Below are positions 10,197 through 20,322 of a stretch of DNA of 64,000 bases, piece after piece (within the stretch, counting starts at the first letter, position 1; the number at the start of each line of letters is the position of its first letter). This DNA comes from Microbulbifer sp. GL-2 (GTDB taxonomy: Bacteria > Pseudomonadota > Gammaproteobacteria > Pseudomonadales > Cellvibrionaceae). The notes below the pieces were generated by a model. It was not told the DNA's origin and did not search any database. It saw only the letters and a program-made list of their open reading frames with translations. Position numbers and translations under genes: made by a program. The DNA is taken from the NCBI RefSeq assembly GCF_007183175.1, contig NZ_AP019807.1:1243001-1307000 (forward strand). The letters are read 5' to 3'.

Positions 10197-11528
10197 TTAA
10201 TACTCCTGCTCGCTACTATCCTCCTCACCATCTTCCTTCGGCAACCATTCGGGACCTTCACCATCGACTGTGAACCGGGCCAGCAGACGCTGGAAGTCGC
10301 TGCGCGGTAACAATAGCTGAAGCTCACAGTCGCCATTATCGCGATAAATCTCGCTCTGGATGGCGTTGATCTGGTACAACTGCGCGCGCAGGCGGGAGTG
10401 CTGGGGTTTCACCACCAGCTGACCACGCACCATCTGTTCGCCCAGGCGCTCAGCGATCGCTTCGATTAGCAGCTCACAGCCAACACCATTCGCCGCAGAC
10501 AGCCACACCGCACGCGGCACGCCGCTCTCATCGCGATCGATGCGCGGCTCGCAATCAGCCAGCAGGTCAATCTTGTTATACACCAACAACTGCGGCAGGT
10601 CCGCAGCGCCAATTTCCTCAAGTACACTCTGCACCTCTTCGATCAAGTGCAGGCGATTCTCTGCAGCGGCATCTACCACATGCAGCAACAGGGTGGCCTG
10701 GGCGGCTTCCTCCAGTGTGGCTCGAAAAGCCTCCACAAGCTTATGCGGCAGGTGCGATACAAAACCTACTGTATCTGCCAATACCATGGCGCCAACATTG
10801 GGTAATTCAACCCGGCGCATGGTCGGGTCCAGTGTGGCGAACAGCTGATCGCGCACATAGACCTCGGCATCGGTGAGGCGATTAAATAAGGTGGACTTGC
10901 CGGCATTGGTGTAACCCACCAGCGATACTGTGGCCACTTCCGCACGAGAACGCGCGCGCCGACCCTGCTCCCGCTGGCGCCGGACTTTTTCTAGGCGCTT
11001 CTCAATGGAGTCGATACGTGCACGCAACAGGCGGCGATCCGTCTCCAACTGAGTTTCGCCCGGTCCACGGAGGCCGATACCCCCCTTCTGGCGCTCCAGG
11101 TGGGTCCAACCACGCACAAGCCGGGTGGCCATATGGCGCAACTGTGCCAGCTCCACCTGTAACTTACCCTCATGGGTACGCGCGCGCTGGGCAAAAATAT
11201 CCAGGATCAAGCCAGTCCGGTCGAGCACCCGGCATTTCAGTTCGCGCTCAATATTGCGCTCCTGACTCGGGGAAAGGATATGATCGAAGATCACAAGCTC
11301 CGCGCCCTGATCTTTTACCACTTGGTGAATTTCTTCCAGTTTACCGCGCCCGACAAAAGTTTTCGGGTCCGGCGTTGCACGCTGGCCAAAGATAAAGCTG
11401 ACCGGATCTGCTCCGGCAGAGAGGGCCAACTCCTCAAATTCACGAGGGTCATCGGGACTGTCGATTGCGGAGAGTTCTAGGTGTACCAGTACGGCCAGCT
11501 CACCGGATTCCGGTCGATCGAAAAACAA
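10197..11528 (-). CDS. hflX: Ribosome-associated GTPase HflX
   Basis: HflX is an Obg-class GTPase that splits or rescues stalled 70S ribosomes, especially under heat stress. The 443-residue protein has the N-terminal HflX domain (residues about 25-190, with FVGRGKLEEI and GPGETQLETDRR), the G1 loop GYTNAGKSTLFN, a G3 region DTVGFVSHLP and the G4 motif NKID. The start is a TTG at 11528, chosen because homologues begin MFF(D/E)R. The acidic C-terminal tail ends DGEEDSSEQEY. It follows hfq in the usual hfq-hflX-hflK-hflC order. Confidence 0.95.
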   Translation of the reverse strand: MFFDRPESGELAVLVHLELSAIDSPDDPREFEELALSAGADPVSFIFGQRATPDPKTFVGRGKLEEIHQVVKDQGAELVIFDHILSPSQERNIERELKCRVLDRTGLILDIFAQRARTHEGKLQVELAQLRHMATRLVRGWTHLERQKGGIGLRGPGETQLETDRRLLRARIDSIEKRLEKVRRQREQGRRARSRAEVATVSLVGYTNAGKSTLFNRLTDAEVYVRDQLFATLDPTMRRVELPNVGAMVLADTVGFVSHLPHKLVEAFRATLEEAAQATLLLHVVDAAAENRLHLIEEVQSVLEEIGAADLPQLLVYNKIDLLADCEPRIDRDESGVPRAVWLSAANGVGCELLIEAIAERLGEQMVRGQLVVKPQHSRLRAQLYQINAIQSEIYRDNGDCELQLLLPRSDFQRLLARFTVDGEGPEWLPKEDGEEDSSEQEY

Positions 11529-11618
11529 TGGGAAATCTCTATTGCGGAAACGGGCAATAACCCGCCTTCCAGGCTGAAGTGGCAGCTGGCAAACCGCTAA
11601 GGGCTCGCTCGGCTGCTG

Positions 11619-11639
11619 GCGCCCCGGTAATGGGGGCGC
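11619..11639 (-). terminator. GC hairpin between hfq and hflX (no U-tract)
   Basis: GCGCCCC and GGGGCGC form a perfect 7-bp stem around a 7-nt loop, 22 bases after the hfq stop. No T-run follows, so it is not a standard intrinsic terminator; it could pause transcription or protect the short hfq mRNA from 3' decay. The same arms occur after queG. Confidence 0.4.
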
Positions 11640-11660
11640 TGGTCAAATTGCGCGGTTCAA

Positions 11661-11945
11661 TTAGCTAAAGGATTCGCGCTCACCGCCTTCTCCGTTACCT
11701 TCACCACCATGCTGCGCCGCCGGGTTAAGCAGGGGCACGCGTACAGCGCGAGACGGTACAACAGTAGAAATGGCGTGCTTGTATACCATTTGGCTGACGG
11801 TATTTTTGAGTAACACCACAAATTGGTCGAAAGATTCAATTTGTCCTTGGAGCTTGATGCCGTTCACCAGATAAATAGAAACCGGGATACGCTCTTTGCG
11901 CAGTACGTTGAGGTAAGGGTCTTGTAAGCTATGCCCTTTTGACAT
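11661..11945 (-). CDS. hfq: RNA chaperone Hfq
   Basis: Hfq is a hexameric Sm-like chaperone that pairs small RNAs with their mRNA targets. From the ATG at 11945 the protein is 94 residues: [12 protein letters not shown], the Sm1 block ending [18 protein letters not shown], the Sm2 motif [13 protein letters not shown], and a short Gly/Glu-rich tail. Residues of the proximal (KHAI) and distal faces are intact. The open frame extends to 12017, but AAGGAG lies 7 bases before the 11945 ATG, which decides the start. Downstream of miaA, upstream of hflX. Confidence 0.97.
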   Translation of the reverse strand: MSKGHSLQDPYLNVLRKERIPVSIYLVNGIKLQGQIESFDQFVVLLKNTVSQMVYKHAISTVVPSRAVRVPLLNPAAQHGGEGNGEGGERESFS

Positions 11946-12135
11946 CTTTTTTCTCCTTGTCAAAAAGCTGAATGCGGTATGCAGGCTGCAATCGTATCCG
12001 CGAAGTGCGCGGATCAAAAAACGACTGAGGTTGAATACGCGTGTAAGTAGTGTAGTAGCAAGCCGGAAAAGGCCGGCCCTTTGAAAACTGACTGAATGAG
12101 CTTGTCGTTTATTAGCCCAACCACGTTATGGATGC

Positions 12136-13116
12136 TCAAGCGAGAAATTTCAAGGCTTCCGCCAATATTTCGTCATTCTCACGCTCCTCACCATCTGTAT
12201 TCTGAGTATGTAAAGTTTGTAACTCCGGCCAGCGTCGCAACCAGGTCAACTGGCGCTTGGCCAGCTGCCGCGTAGCGGCAATACCCGCAGTAACCATTTC
12301 ATCGTAATCGATACGGCCATCCAGGAACTGCCACACCTGGCGATAACCTACCGCTCGGATCGCAGGCAAGTCCTCGTGCAGGTCGCCGCGAGCGCGCAGA
12401 TCGCGCACCTCTTCAACAAATCCATCATTGAGCATCCGCTTAAAACGCAGCTCTATGCGCTGGTGTAACAGGGCACGGTCCCTCGGCATAATCGCCAGCT
12501 GGTTCACTTTGTACCGCTCCTGTACCCCACCTCCAGCTTGCTCACGACGCAGCTTGGAAAGAGGCTCTCCGGTGAGACGGTAGACTTCGAGCCCCCTCTC
12601 AATTCGCACTGAATGGTTCGGATGTAACTCCGCCGCCAATTCGGGGTCTACTTCGGCCAGTTCTGCGTGCAAAGCCGGCCAACCCTCTCGTTCCGCACGC
12701 GCCTCGATGTCTGCACGCAATTGTGCATCGGCCCCAGGCAGTTTTGCCATACCTTCTAGGAGAGCACGGAAATACAGCATAGTTCCGCCCACCAGTAAAG
12801 GAATCTTACCCGCTGCACTGATTTCGTCCATAGCCTGGAGAGCATCCCTACGGAATTCCCCTGCGGAATAGGACTCACTGGGATCGCAAATATCGATAAG
12901 ACGATGGGGGTAATGCACCAGCTCTTCAGGGCTCGGTTTGGCGGAACCCAGATCCAGGCCACGATAAACCAGGGCCGAGTCGACACTGATCAACTCTACC
13001 GGCAGATTATCTGCCAATGCCATGGCCAAATCTGTCTTGCCCGATGCAGTGGGGCCCATCAGGAAAATTGCGCGGGGTCTCTCAACTGGTGTGTGCTCGT
13101 TCAAATCACCACCCAT
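12136..13116 (-). CDS. miaA: tRNA dimethylallyltransferase MiaA
   Basis: MiaA transfers a dimethylallyl group to the N6 of A37 in tRNAs that read UNN codons, the first step to ms2i6A. The 326-residue protein has the P-loop [30 protein letters not shown] (tRNA and substrate binding) and the family block [16 protein letters not shown]. The open frame reaches 13248, but that would overlap mutL by over 100 bases; the ATG at 13116 is 14 bases after the mutL stop and matches family length. It lies in the amiB-mutL-miaA-hfq run. Confidence 0.96.
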   Translation of the reverse strand: MGGDLNEHTPVERPRAIFLMGPTASGKTDLAMALADNLPVELISVDSALVYRGLDLGSAKPSPEELVHYPHRLIDICDPSESYSAGEFRRDALQAMDEISAAGKIPLLVGGTMLYFRALLEGMAKLPGADAQLRADIEARAEREGWPALHAELAEVDPELAAELHPNHSVRIERGLEVYRLTGEPLSKLRREQAGGGVQERYKVNQLAIMPRDRALLHQRIELRFKRMLNDGFVEEVRDLRARGDLHEDLPAIRAVGYRQVWQFLDGRIDYDEMVTAGIAATRQLAKRQLTWLRRWPELQTLHTQNTDGEERENDEILAEALKFLA

Positions 13117-13129
13117 TTTTAACACGCGG

Positions 13130-15019
13130 CTATTGACCACGCATAAACCACTTATCCATATCCGCCAGTTTAACCTGGGTCCAGGTGGGGCGGCCGTGAT
13201 TGCATTGGCCACTGCGTTCGGTGCGCTCCATATCCCGCAACAGGGCATTCATCTCAGGTAGCGTCAGGCGGCGGTTGGCACGCACCGAGCCATGACAGGC
13301 CATAGTGCCTAGAATTTCATTAATTCGCTCACCGATACGCTCGCTATCCCCCTGTCCTAACAAATCAGAGAGAACATCGCGTACCAGTTGCTCCACTTCT
13401 GCCCCGTGCAGCATGGTGGGCACTTGGCGCACCAACAGGGTCTCAGGCCCGGCTCGCTGCAGTACAAAACCGAGGGATGTAAAAACCTCACTGCGCTCTT
13501 CGAAACAGTCCGCCTCTCGCTGGCTTACCGCCAGACTCACCGGTACCAGCAACGGCTGCGCCTGGATACCGCCAGCGGCATGAGCAGTTTTCATGTGCTC
13601 ATACACAATACGCTCATGGGCGGCATGCATATCCACCACAATCATGCCCTGCTCATTCTGCGCGAGAATATAAATCCCATGTAATTGAGCAATGGCGAAC
13701 CCCAGCGGAGGTACCTCTTCGCCAGAGCCCGTCTCGTCAGCCACAGATAATGTCGCCACCCCAGCCACACTGGTAGTCGGTTCGGTCCCGACAGCTACCG
13801 GCTCAGCAACTGCAGAATTTTCCTGATATGGCCGATGCAGAGTACCGTAAGCGTTCATCTGCTGTTGCAGGTTTGCCGGGGATGGTTTACTGCTCAGCGG
13901 CATTTTCTGCTGCCCGGCAAACTCTCCAACCTGGATCCCGGAAGCTCTTCCCGTATCCGTAGGTTGAGCGGCCTCTGCCACTACTTCCTCAACAGTTTCC
14001 TCCTTTTGTCCGGGGCGTACATCGGCCAGCGCTCGATGTAGGCTACCAAACAGGAAGTCATGTACCAGACGGCCATCGCGGAAGCGTACTTCGTGCTTGG
14101 TGGGGTGCACATTGACATCCACAGATGCCGGGTCCAGCTCCAGATAAAGTACAAATGCTGGGTGGCGACCGTGATAGAGCACATCGGCAAAAGCGCGGCG
14201 TACCGCGTGGCTTACCACCTTGTCGCGGATGGCGCGGCCGTTGACATAGAAGAACTGCAGGTCGGCCTGGGAACGCGAGAACGCAGGCTCAGCCACCCAG
14301 CCCCACAGGCGCAAACCACTGCGCTCGACATCGATATGTAGGGCATTCTGCATAAACGCAGGGCCGCAGATCTGGGCCACACGTCGCTCCATCTCCACAC
14401 GGCCACTACCCGCGCGCAAGTTGTGCACACCCTTGCCGTTATGACGCAGACTGATGGAAACATCGAAACGGGACAGTGCCAATCGCTTGATGGTGTCGTC
14501 AACGCGATTGAATTCGGTCTTTTCCGTACGCAAGAATTTCCGTCTTGCCGGAGTGTTAAAAAACAGGTCACGCACATCCACCGTGGTGCCGCGCGGGTGG
14601 GCCGCCGGCGCCAGCTGCGCCTGCATATCGCGGCCCTCCGCACTCACCTGCCAGCCCTTACCACTCTCATCGCGGCTGCTGGTCAGGGCCAGGCGTGCCA
14701 CCGAGGAAATACTGGCGAGAGCCTCACCGCGAAAGCCCAAGGTAGCAACCGCCTCCAGATCCTCCAGTGCGTGGATCTTCGATGTGGCATGGCGGGCCAG
14801 TGCCATAGGCAGGTCCTCGCGCTCGATTCCTTTTCCGTTATCGCGCACTTTCATACGCTTGATACCGCCGTTGTCGATATCCACTTCCAGGCGTGTGGCG
14901 CCGGCATCGAGGCTGTTTTCCAGCAGCTCTTTGACCACCGAAGCCGGGCGTTCCACAACTTCACCAGCGGCGATCTGGTTGGCAAGACGGGGCGATAATT
15001 GCTGGATACGTTCGTGCAT
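13130..15019 (-). CDS. mutL: DNA mismatch repair protein MutL
   Basis: MutL is the GHKL ATPase that links MutS mismatch recognition to strand removal. The N-terminal domain has [26 protein letters not shown] and [10 protein letters not shown]; a Pro/Ser/Thr-rich linker spans about residues 345-440; the C-terminal dimerisation domain ends MDKWFMRGQ. The C-terminal domain carries [12 protein letters not shown], which fits the DQHA(x)2E(x)4E metal site of nicking-endonuclease MutL with Met for Gln. CHGSVRANR is a second conserved element. This suggests MutL itself nicks the strand, as in relatives without MutH. 629 residues, full length. Confidence 0.97.
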   Translation of the reverse strand: MHERIQQLSPRLANQIAAGEVVERPASVVKELLENSLDAGATRLEVDIDNGGIKRMKVRDNGKGIEREDLPMALARHATSKIHALEDLEAVATLGFRGEALASISSVARLALTSSRDESGKGWQVSAEGRDMQAQLAPAAHPRGTTVDVRDLFFNTPARRKFLRTEKTEFNRVDDTIKRLALSRFDVSISLRHNGKGVHNLRAGSGRVEMERRVAQICGPAFMQNALHIDVERSGLRLWGWVAEPAFSRSQADLQFFYVNGRAIRDKVVSHAVRRAFADVLYHGRHPAFVLYLELDPASVDVNVHPTKHEVRFRDGRLVHDFLFGSLHRALADVRPGQKEETVEEVVAEAAQPTDTGRASGIQVGEFAGQQKMPLSSKPSPANLQQQMNAYGTLHRPYQENSAVAEPVAVGTEPTTSVAGVATLSVADETGSGEEVPPLGFAIAQLHGIYILAQNEQGMIVVDMHAAHERIVYEHMKTAHAAGGIQAQPLLVPVSLAVSQREADCFEERSEVFTSLGFVLQRAGPETLLVRQVPTMLHGAEVEQLVRDVLSDLLGQGDSERIGERINEILGTMACHGSVRANRRLTLPEMNALLRDMERTERSGQCNHGRPTWTQVKLADMDKWFMRGQ

Positions 15020-15080
15020 GGATTCTGGCCTGTTAGTGCTGCTTTGACCGGTCCGATAAGGCGTCTGGTTTCAAGTGTTG

Positions 15081-16391
15081 TTAGCCTGAGGGAATGCTCA
15101 GCGTCTGCCCAACACGGATAATAGAGGTATTGATGCCATTGGCTTTTTTTAACGCAGCCACTGAAATCTTGTAGCGCGCAGCAATACCGGACAGGGTCTC
15201 GCCGCGGGCTATAACATGGCGCCGCTCCCTAGCATCCTGATTAACCGCCAGCCAGGTTCCCGCCGGTGGGCGACTGCTGAAGTGGGCCACTATACCGTCG
15301 CTGATTTTTTGTGCCAGTTTACGTTGGAATTTCGGGTCACGCAGGCGCTTTGATTCCTGGGGATTGGTGATAAAGCCAGTCTCCACCAGGATTGAAGGCA
15401 CGTCAGGCGAGCGCAACACAGCGAAGTTGGCCTGTTCCACCCGCTTCTTGTGTAAATGGGTCACCGATCCCAGCTGTGTCAGTACACTGGCTCCAATATC
15501 CAGGCTCGCATTCATGGTGGCGGTCATGGACAGATCCAACAATACACCGGCCAGAGTGTCATCCTTATCCCCCAGATTCAGGCTGCCAGCACCCCCAATC
15601 AAGTCCGATTCGTTTTCCCGCTGGGCCAGGAAGCGCGCCGTTTCACTGGTGGCGCCCCGGGTGGATACAGCATAGACACCAGCACCGCGGGCATCCTTGC
15701 GGGTAAAAGCATCTGCATGGATAGAGACAAACAGGTCAGCCCCCCGTTTGCGACCAAAATTTACCCGATCGCGATGTGCAACGTAATAATCACCGGAGCG
15801 CACCAACTTGGCGCTAAAGCCGCGCTTACTATTAATTCGCTTATTCAGCTGTTTGGCAATGGCCAGCACCACATCTTTCTCCCGCAGCCTGCCGGGCCCC
15901 AGGGCCCCGGGGTCCTCACCACCATGCCCGGCATCAATAACCACTACAATATCTCGCTCCCGACTGACCTGTTGCAGGGTTTTTTCCTCGCTCTTGACCT
16001 TGTCGTAAAGGTCTATTACCAAGCGATCTGGCAACTGCTCGTGGCGGCGCAGAGCGAAACTGCGCGGCTTGATCTGTTGTTTGAGGTCGAGCACCACGCG
16101 TAAGTCTTTCTTGTTTTGACGCGCATGGCGTAACTGAGCGATAGGAGTATCTTTTAAATCCAGTGCATCCAACTGGGCCTGCAGCTTGGTATCAGCAATA
16201 TCCACCACTACCCGGTGCGGCCCACTCAGGGTAAAGAGCTTGTGTTCCGCCGGCCCGCTTAAATCAAAAACTAGGCGCGTATGATCCGGCGCACGCCACA
16301 GACGCACACCCTCCACTTCTGCCGCCTCCAGCGGCACTATCATCGCCAGCCCAAAAACCAAGGCCACCAGTGTCCGCCACATCAAACTCAT
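15081..16391 (-). CDS. amiB: N-acetylmuramoyl-L-alanine amidase, AmiB/AmiC type, with AMIN and LysM domains
   Basis: Periplasmic zinc amidase that removes stem peptides from septal peptidoglycan for daughter-cell separation. A signal peptide covers about residues 1-23. An AMIN domain follows (about 25-130), then Amidase_3 with zinc ligands in VIDAGHGGEDPG, SIHADAF and the catalytic Glu in ILVETGFITN. A single LysM domain lies at the C terminus (HVIARGETLSGIAARYKIS...). The 436 residues match AmiB-type enzymes. Between tsaE and mutL, as in E. coli. Members of this group usually need an EnvC- or NlpD-type activator, which is not in this window. Confidence 0.94.
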   Translation of the reverse strand: MSLMWRTLVALVFGLAMIVPLEAAEVEGVRLWRAPDHTRLVFDLSGPAEHKLFTLSGPHRVVVDIADTKLQAQLDALDLKDTPIAQLRHARQNKKDLRVVLDLKQQIKPRSFALRRHEQLPDRLVIDLYDKVKSEEKTLQQVSRERDIVVVIDAGHGGEDPGALGPGRLREKDVVLAIAKQLNKRINSKRGFSAKLVRSGDYYVAHRDRVNFGRKRGADLFVSIHADAFTRKDARGAGVYAVSTRGATSETARFLAQRENESDLIGGAGSLNLGDKDDTLAGVLLDLSMTATMNASLDIGASVLTQLGSVTHLHKKRVEQANFAVLRSPDVPSILVETGFITNPQESKRLRDPKFQRKLAQKISDGIVAHFSSRPPAGTWLAVNQDARERRHVIARGETLSGIAARYKISVAALKKANGINTSIIRVGQTLSIPSG

Positions 16392-16449
16392 TACATCCCA
16401 GTCCTTTCACTTATTGTTATTCACGCACCCTCTAAACAAGGTCTGCTCA

Positions 16450-16938
16450 TTAGTCCCGCAACAATTTTTCCATCATACCGAGCACTGCGCTGCCTCGGCC
16501 GGTGCAGGCAGTCAATAGTAGCTGCCTGCCACTATCTGGAACTTCCAGGTCCAGCTGCAAATCCGGCTCCGGCAATACACCGGCACCGCGCTCCGGCCAT
16601 TCCACCAGACTCAGACAGTGGGGGGCGAAATAGTCCCTCACTCCCATAAACTCCAACTCTTCAGCATCACCAAGCCGGTACAGATCGAAGTGATAAACCC
16701 GCTGGGCGCCCATTTCATAGGGCTCCACCAATGTATAAGTGGGGCTCTTTACTGCGCCCTCATGGCCAAATGCTCTCAACACTCCTCGGCAAAAAGTGGT
16801 TTTTCCAGCACCCAATTGACCGTTCAGGTACAGGGTCAGCCCCTCCTGTAGACCACTGGCCAGGCAGGCTCGGCCCAACGCCTCTCCGCCAGCCACCGTT
16901 GCCTCTTCGTCCGCTAAATACAATTTGAGTTCACTCAC
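16450..16938 (-). CDS. tsaE: tRNA threonylcarbamoyladenosine biosynthesis ATPase TsaE
   Basis: TsaE is the small ATPase that drives TsaB-TsaD turnover in forming t6A37 on ANN-decoding tRNAs. The 162-residue protein shows the P-loop GQLGAGKTTFCRG, KSPTYTLVEPY and the Walker B-like HFDLYRL, then FMGVRDYF and SLVEWPERG. The start is a GTG at 16938, 2 bases past the nnr stop, so the two genes are probably coupled. Full family length. Confidence 0.95.
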   Translation of the reverse strand: MSELKLYLADEEATVAGGEALGRACLASGLQEGLTLYLNGQLGAGKTTFCRGVLRAFGHEGAVKSPTYTLVEPYEMGAQRVYHFDLYRLGDAEELEFMGVRDYFAPHCLSLVEWPERGAGVLPEPDLQLDLEVPDSGRQLLLTACTGRGSAVLGMMEKLLRD

Positions 16939-16940
16939 AG

Positions 16941-18422
16941 TCAGTCCACCAACCGTCGAATCCAGGGCAGTAAATCGGTCGCCAATAAACCGCGCTGACC
17001 CTCCTCTGCGGCACGGTTACCCGCTTCTCCATGCAGCCATACCGCCAGGCGAGCCGCCTCCACCAATGGCAGGTGCTGGCCGATCAGTGCAGCAACAATT
17101 CCCGTCAGCAGGTCGCCCATACCACCGGAAGCCATACCCGGATTGCCTGCGTTAATCAGGTCGACACCACTTTCATGGGCGATCACAGTACCCGCACCCT
17201 TAAGTATCACCACACCACTGAATTTCTGCTGAACTGCGAGAGCTGCCGCACGGGGATTGGCCATGACTTCCGCGGTATCAATGCCAAGCAGACGCGCCGC
17301 CTCTCCCACATGGGGGGTCAGTACCCAGTCATCTCGCTTCATGCCGGCCAATACCCGGCCTTCGGCCAGGATATTCAATGCATCGGCATCCACCACCAGG
17401 GGCACCTTTGCACGGCCAGCGCGGGCAAGCAGCTGCTCACTCCAGGGAGAGCGACCGAGGCCAGGGCCTACCGCAATAACACTGGGGCCTTCAATAAGTG
17501 GCTCCAGTTCCTGTCCGGAAATAACCGGGTGTGCCATCACTTCAGGGCAGCGAGTCAAAGCTGCGGACAAGTGCTCCGGGCGGGTGGCCAGGGAAATCAA
17601 GCCAGCACCAGCGCGCGCGCTGGACTGGGCGGCCATTAATGCTGCTCCGCCAAAGCCGCTGTCGCCACCAACGATCAGGATATGGCCAAACTGATTTTTA
17701 AAACTATCCGCTGCGCGCGCCGGTAGGCGTTTAATACTCGCCGCCGTGTAGCGTTGTGCCAAGGCCTGAACGGCGCTATAGGCTTGCGCAGGAGCACCCA
17801 AGTCCTCGAACTTCACCTCGCCACACAGTGCCGGACCCCGGCCGCAGTAGAGGCCCAGTTTGCGCCCAATAAAAGTCACCGTCATATCTGCCGTGACAGC
17901 GAAGCCGGCGGCTCCTGTATCGGCGCTCAGGCCGGAGGGGATATCCACGGCTAAGACCGGTCCAGGGCTTTTCTCAATTCTCTCCACTGCGTGGGCGACA
18001 TCTGTGCGCAATTCCCCACTAAACCCAGTTCCGAGCAGGGCGTCCACAATCAGCGTGTCACCGTCGGCACTATCCAGCTCGGCGAGAGAGGTCAACACCT
18101 TTACACCCTCGCGACGGGCATAGTCGTGAGCCTCACGCGCATCACCCTGCAGTTTTTTCGAATCGGTACAGGCATAAACAGTAACCGGTATCTTTTTTTG
18201 CGCTGCCAGGGCCGCAATTACATAGCCATCCCCTCCATTGTTACCGCCGCCGCAAAAGACCTGGATGCGGCCAATATCAGGCCATTGCGCCTGCAAATGC
18301 TTAAAGGCGGCGCGGCCAGCGCGTTTCATTAATTGAATGGAAGGGATTTCCAGCGCAGCTAAGGTTTGTCGGTCGAGTTCCCGTACCGATTCGGCACTGT
18401 ACAGAGGTTGTGGCGTATCCAT
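16941..18422 (-). CDS. nnr: Bifunctional NAD(P)H-hydrate repair enzyme (epimerase plus dehydratase)
   Basis: Repairs hydrated NAD(P)H (NADHX, NADPHX). The N-terminal YjeF_N epimerase domain (about residues 1-215) contains FCGGGNNGGDGYV. The C-terminal ribokinase-like dehydratase (about 225-493) contains LIVGGDSGFGGAALMAAQ, DADALNILAE, LTPHVGEAARLLG and the catalytic GNPGMASGGMGDLLTG. 493 residues, as for the fused bacterial enzymes. It heads the nnr-tsaE-amiB-mutL run and diverges from queG, leaving about 135 bases for both promoters. Confidence 0.96.
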   Translation of the reverse strand: MDTPQPLYSAESVRELDRQTLAALEIPSIQLMKRAGRAAFKHLQAQWPDIGRIQVFCGGGNNGGDGYVIAALAAQKKIPVTVYACTDSKKLQGDAREAHDYARREGVKVLTSLAELDSADGDTLIVDALLGTGFSGELRTDVAHAVERIEKSPGPVLAVDIPSGLSADTGAAGFAVTADMTVTFIGRKLGLYCGRGPALCGEVKFEDLGAPAQAYSAVQALAQRYTAASIKRLPARAADSFKNQFGHILIVGGDSGFGGAALMAAQSSARAGAGLISLATRPEHLSAALTRCPEVMAHPVISGQELEPLIEGPSVIAVGPGLGRSPWSEQLLARAGRAKVPLVVDADALNILAEGRVLAGMKRDDWVLTPHVGEAARLLGIDTAEVMANPRAAALAVQQKFSGVVILKGAGTVIAHESGVDLINAGNPGMASGGMGDLLTGIVAALIGQHLPLVEAARLAVWLHGEAGNRAAEEGQRGLLATDLLPWIRRLVD

Positions 18423-18557
18423 GCGGCTCCCGCAATGTGGTCAAGAATTCATCTGTGGCAAAATAGGCGATTGCATCGCTGTCAGTTGCACTGACAGCAA
18501 AGTATACCGCCCCGGCCAAACAATGTGCTTGCACGGGATATCGAGCTGCTTTTACTT

Positions 18558-19664
18558 ATGACCGAATCACTGCTCGCCGAATTAGCCGACCTGATTAAAA
18601 TCTGGGGGCGTGAGCTGGGCTTTCAGCAAGTAGGCATTACTGATTGCCAGCTGGAAGAGGATGGCGAGCGCCTGCGTGCCTGGATTGATGCGGGCTACAA
18701 CGCAGATATGGAGTGGATGGGCGCTCACGGAGAAAAGCGCTGGCGCCCAGAACTACTGGAGGAAGGTACCATCCGAGCTATCAGTGTGCGCCTCGACTAC
18801 CTGCCTCCAGATACCCAACCAATCAAGGTGCTGAAAGACTCCAGCAAGGCCTATGTCTCCCGCTATGCCAATGGGCGCGATTACCACAAGTTGATTCGCA
18901 AACGCCTGGCCAGCCTGGCCAAGAAAATTGATGCTTTCTGTGCCGAACACGGTATCGAATCAAAGGGACGCGCCTTTACTGACAGCGCCCCGGTAATGGA
19001 GCGGGCACTGGCCCGCAAGGCCGGTCTCGGCTGGGTGGGCAAGAACTGTTTACTGATCAATTCAAAGGCCGGCTCGTTCTTTTTCCTCGGCGAGATCTAT
19101 ACCAACCTCCCCCTGCCTATTGACAAGGGTGACTTTGCCGACGAGTGTGGCGACTGTGTGGCTTGTCTCCGGGTATGCCCAACTGATGCATTTATCGGCC
19201 CCCGCACCCTGGATGCGGGCCGCTGTATCTCCTATCTAACCATCGAAAATAAAGGGTCAATCCCCGAAGAGTTTCGCGAGCCCATCGGCAACCGTGTTTT
19301 TGGCTGCGACGACTGCCAGACAATCTGCCCCTGGAACAAATTCGCCAAGCCCACCGCCGAGCAGGATTTCCACCCGCGCCACGGACTGGATAACGGCGAG
19401 CTATTGGCGCTGTTCAACTGGAGCGAGGAAGAGTTTCTGCGCAAGACCGAAGGCTCGCCAATTCGCCGTATTGGTTACGAGCGCTGGCAGCGCAACCTGG
19501 CGGTTGCTCTCGGCAATGGCGAAGCCAGCGATGCGGTTTTTGATACCCTGGAACACGCGCGAAAAATTGCCACACCGCTGGTGCTTGAGCATATCGACTG
19601 GGCCCTGGCACGTTTGCGCAGTGGCCGAAAGCGCAAGCGCAAGATCAAGCGCGCCCCCAGATAA
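18558..19664 (+). CDS. queG: Epoxyqueuosine reductase QueG
   Basis: QueG reduces epoxyqueuosine to queuosine in tRNA, the last step of Q synthesis, using cobalamin and two [4Fe-4S] clusters. The 368-residue protein has the N-terminal cobalamin-binding DUF1730 region (MEWMGAHGEKRWRP, YANGRDYHK) and ferredoxin-like cysteine sets CGDCVACLRVCPTDA and CDDCQTICPWNKF. A C-terminal HEAT-like tail is rich in Arg and Lys. The frame is open from a GTG at 18525, but the ATG at 18558 fits homologues better; neither has a strong ribosome site. Divergent from nnr, convergent with orn. Confidence 0.95.
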   Translation: MTESLLAELADLIKIWGRELGFQQVGITDCQLEEDGERLRAWIDAGYNADMEWMGAHGEKRWRPELLEEGTIRAISVRLDYLPPDTQPIKVLKDSSKAYVSRYANGRDYHKLIRKRLASLAKKIDAFCAEHGIESKGRAFTDSAPVMERALARKAGLGWVGKNCLLINSKAGSFFFLGEIYTNLPLPIDKGDFADECGDCVACLRVCPTDAFIGPRTLDAGRCISYLTIENKGSIPEEFREPIGNRVFGCDDCQTICPWNKFAKPTAEQDFHPRHGLDNGELLALFNWSEEEFLRKTEGSPIRRIGYERWQRNLAVALGNGEASDAVFDTLEHARKIATPLVLEHIDWALARLRSGRKRKRKIKRAPR

Positions 19665-19671
19665 GGGGCGC
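19651..19671 (+). terminator. GC hairpin straddling the queG stop (no U-tract)
   Basis: GCGCCCC and GGGGCGC pair perfectly over a 7-nt loop that contains the queG stop codon. It lies between convergent queG and orn. Without a T-run its termination role is uncertain; the arms equal those of the hairpin after hfq. Confidence 0.35.
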
Positions 19672-19697
19672 GGCGATACACAAAATGAAACAGAGAA

Positions 19698-20237
19698 TCA
19701 GAGACGAAAAAATGTCTCGCGGTAATGGCGCAGCTCCTCGATCGAATCGCGGATATCATCCAGAGCCAGATGATTACTATGTTTTTTTACACCATCCAGT
19801 ACTTCCGGGCGCCAGCGCCTGGCCAGTTCCTTCACCGAGCTCACATCCAGGTTGCGATAATGGAAATAGGATTCCAACTGCGGCATATATTTGACCAGAA
19901 AGCGGCGATCCTGGCCGATAGAGTTACCGCACATAGGAGAAGCGCCCTCCGGCACCCAGTGCCGCAAGAACTCCAGGGTTTCCCGCTCCGCTTCCCGCTC
20001 GGAAATATTTGACTCTTTTACCCGCGCCACCAAACCGGAGCCACCATGTTGCTCAGTGTTCCAATCATCCATGGCATCCAACAGCGCACTACTCTGGTGA
20101 ACCACCAGAGCTGGGCCCTCGGCGAGGATATTGAGGCGCGAATCGGTCACTATGGTAGCGATCTCGATAATGCGCTCTTTTTCCGGATCGAGGCCAGTCA
20201 TTTCCAGGTCAATCCAGATCAGGTTGTTCTGGTCCAC
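19698..20237 (-). CDS. orn: Oligoribonuclease
   Basis: Orn is the DEDDh 3'-5' exoribonuclease that degrades 2-5 nt RNAs, including pGpG from c-di-GMP turnover, which ties it to the HD-GYP-type protein nearby. The 179-residue protein shows the Exo I motif [20 protein letters not shown], Exo II around [12 protein letters not shown], and Exo [17 protein letters not shown]. The open frame reaches 20285, but the GTG at 20237 has GAGGAG six bases upstream and gives the normal length, so it is taken as the start. Divergent from rsgA. Confidence 0.96.
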   Translation of the reverse strand: MDQNNLIWIDLEMTGLDPEKERIIEIATIVTDSRLNILAEGPALVVHQSSALLDAMDDWNTEQHGGSGLVARVKESNISEREAERETLEFLRHWVPEGASPMCGNSIGQDRRFLVKYMPQLESYFHYRNLDVSSVKELARRWRPEVLDGVKKHSNHLALDDIRDSIEELRHYRETFFRL

Positions 20238-20322
20238 AGGGTTCTCCTCAAACTTTCCGCGCAAGTTACCGCAACTCCCCTGCAATAGCTATAATCCGCC
20301 GCTGATCCCCAGGTGCCAGCGC

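Noticed and set aside
12136..13248. Longer MiaA start at 13248
   Set aside because: It would overlap mutL by over 100 bases and adds residues not seen in the family; the ATG at 13116 fits.
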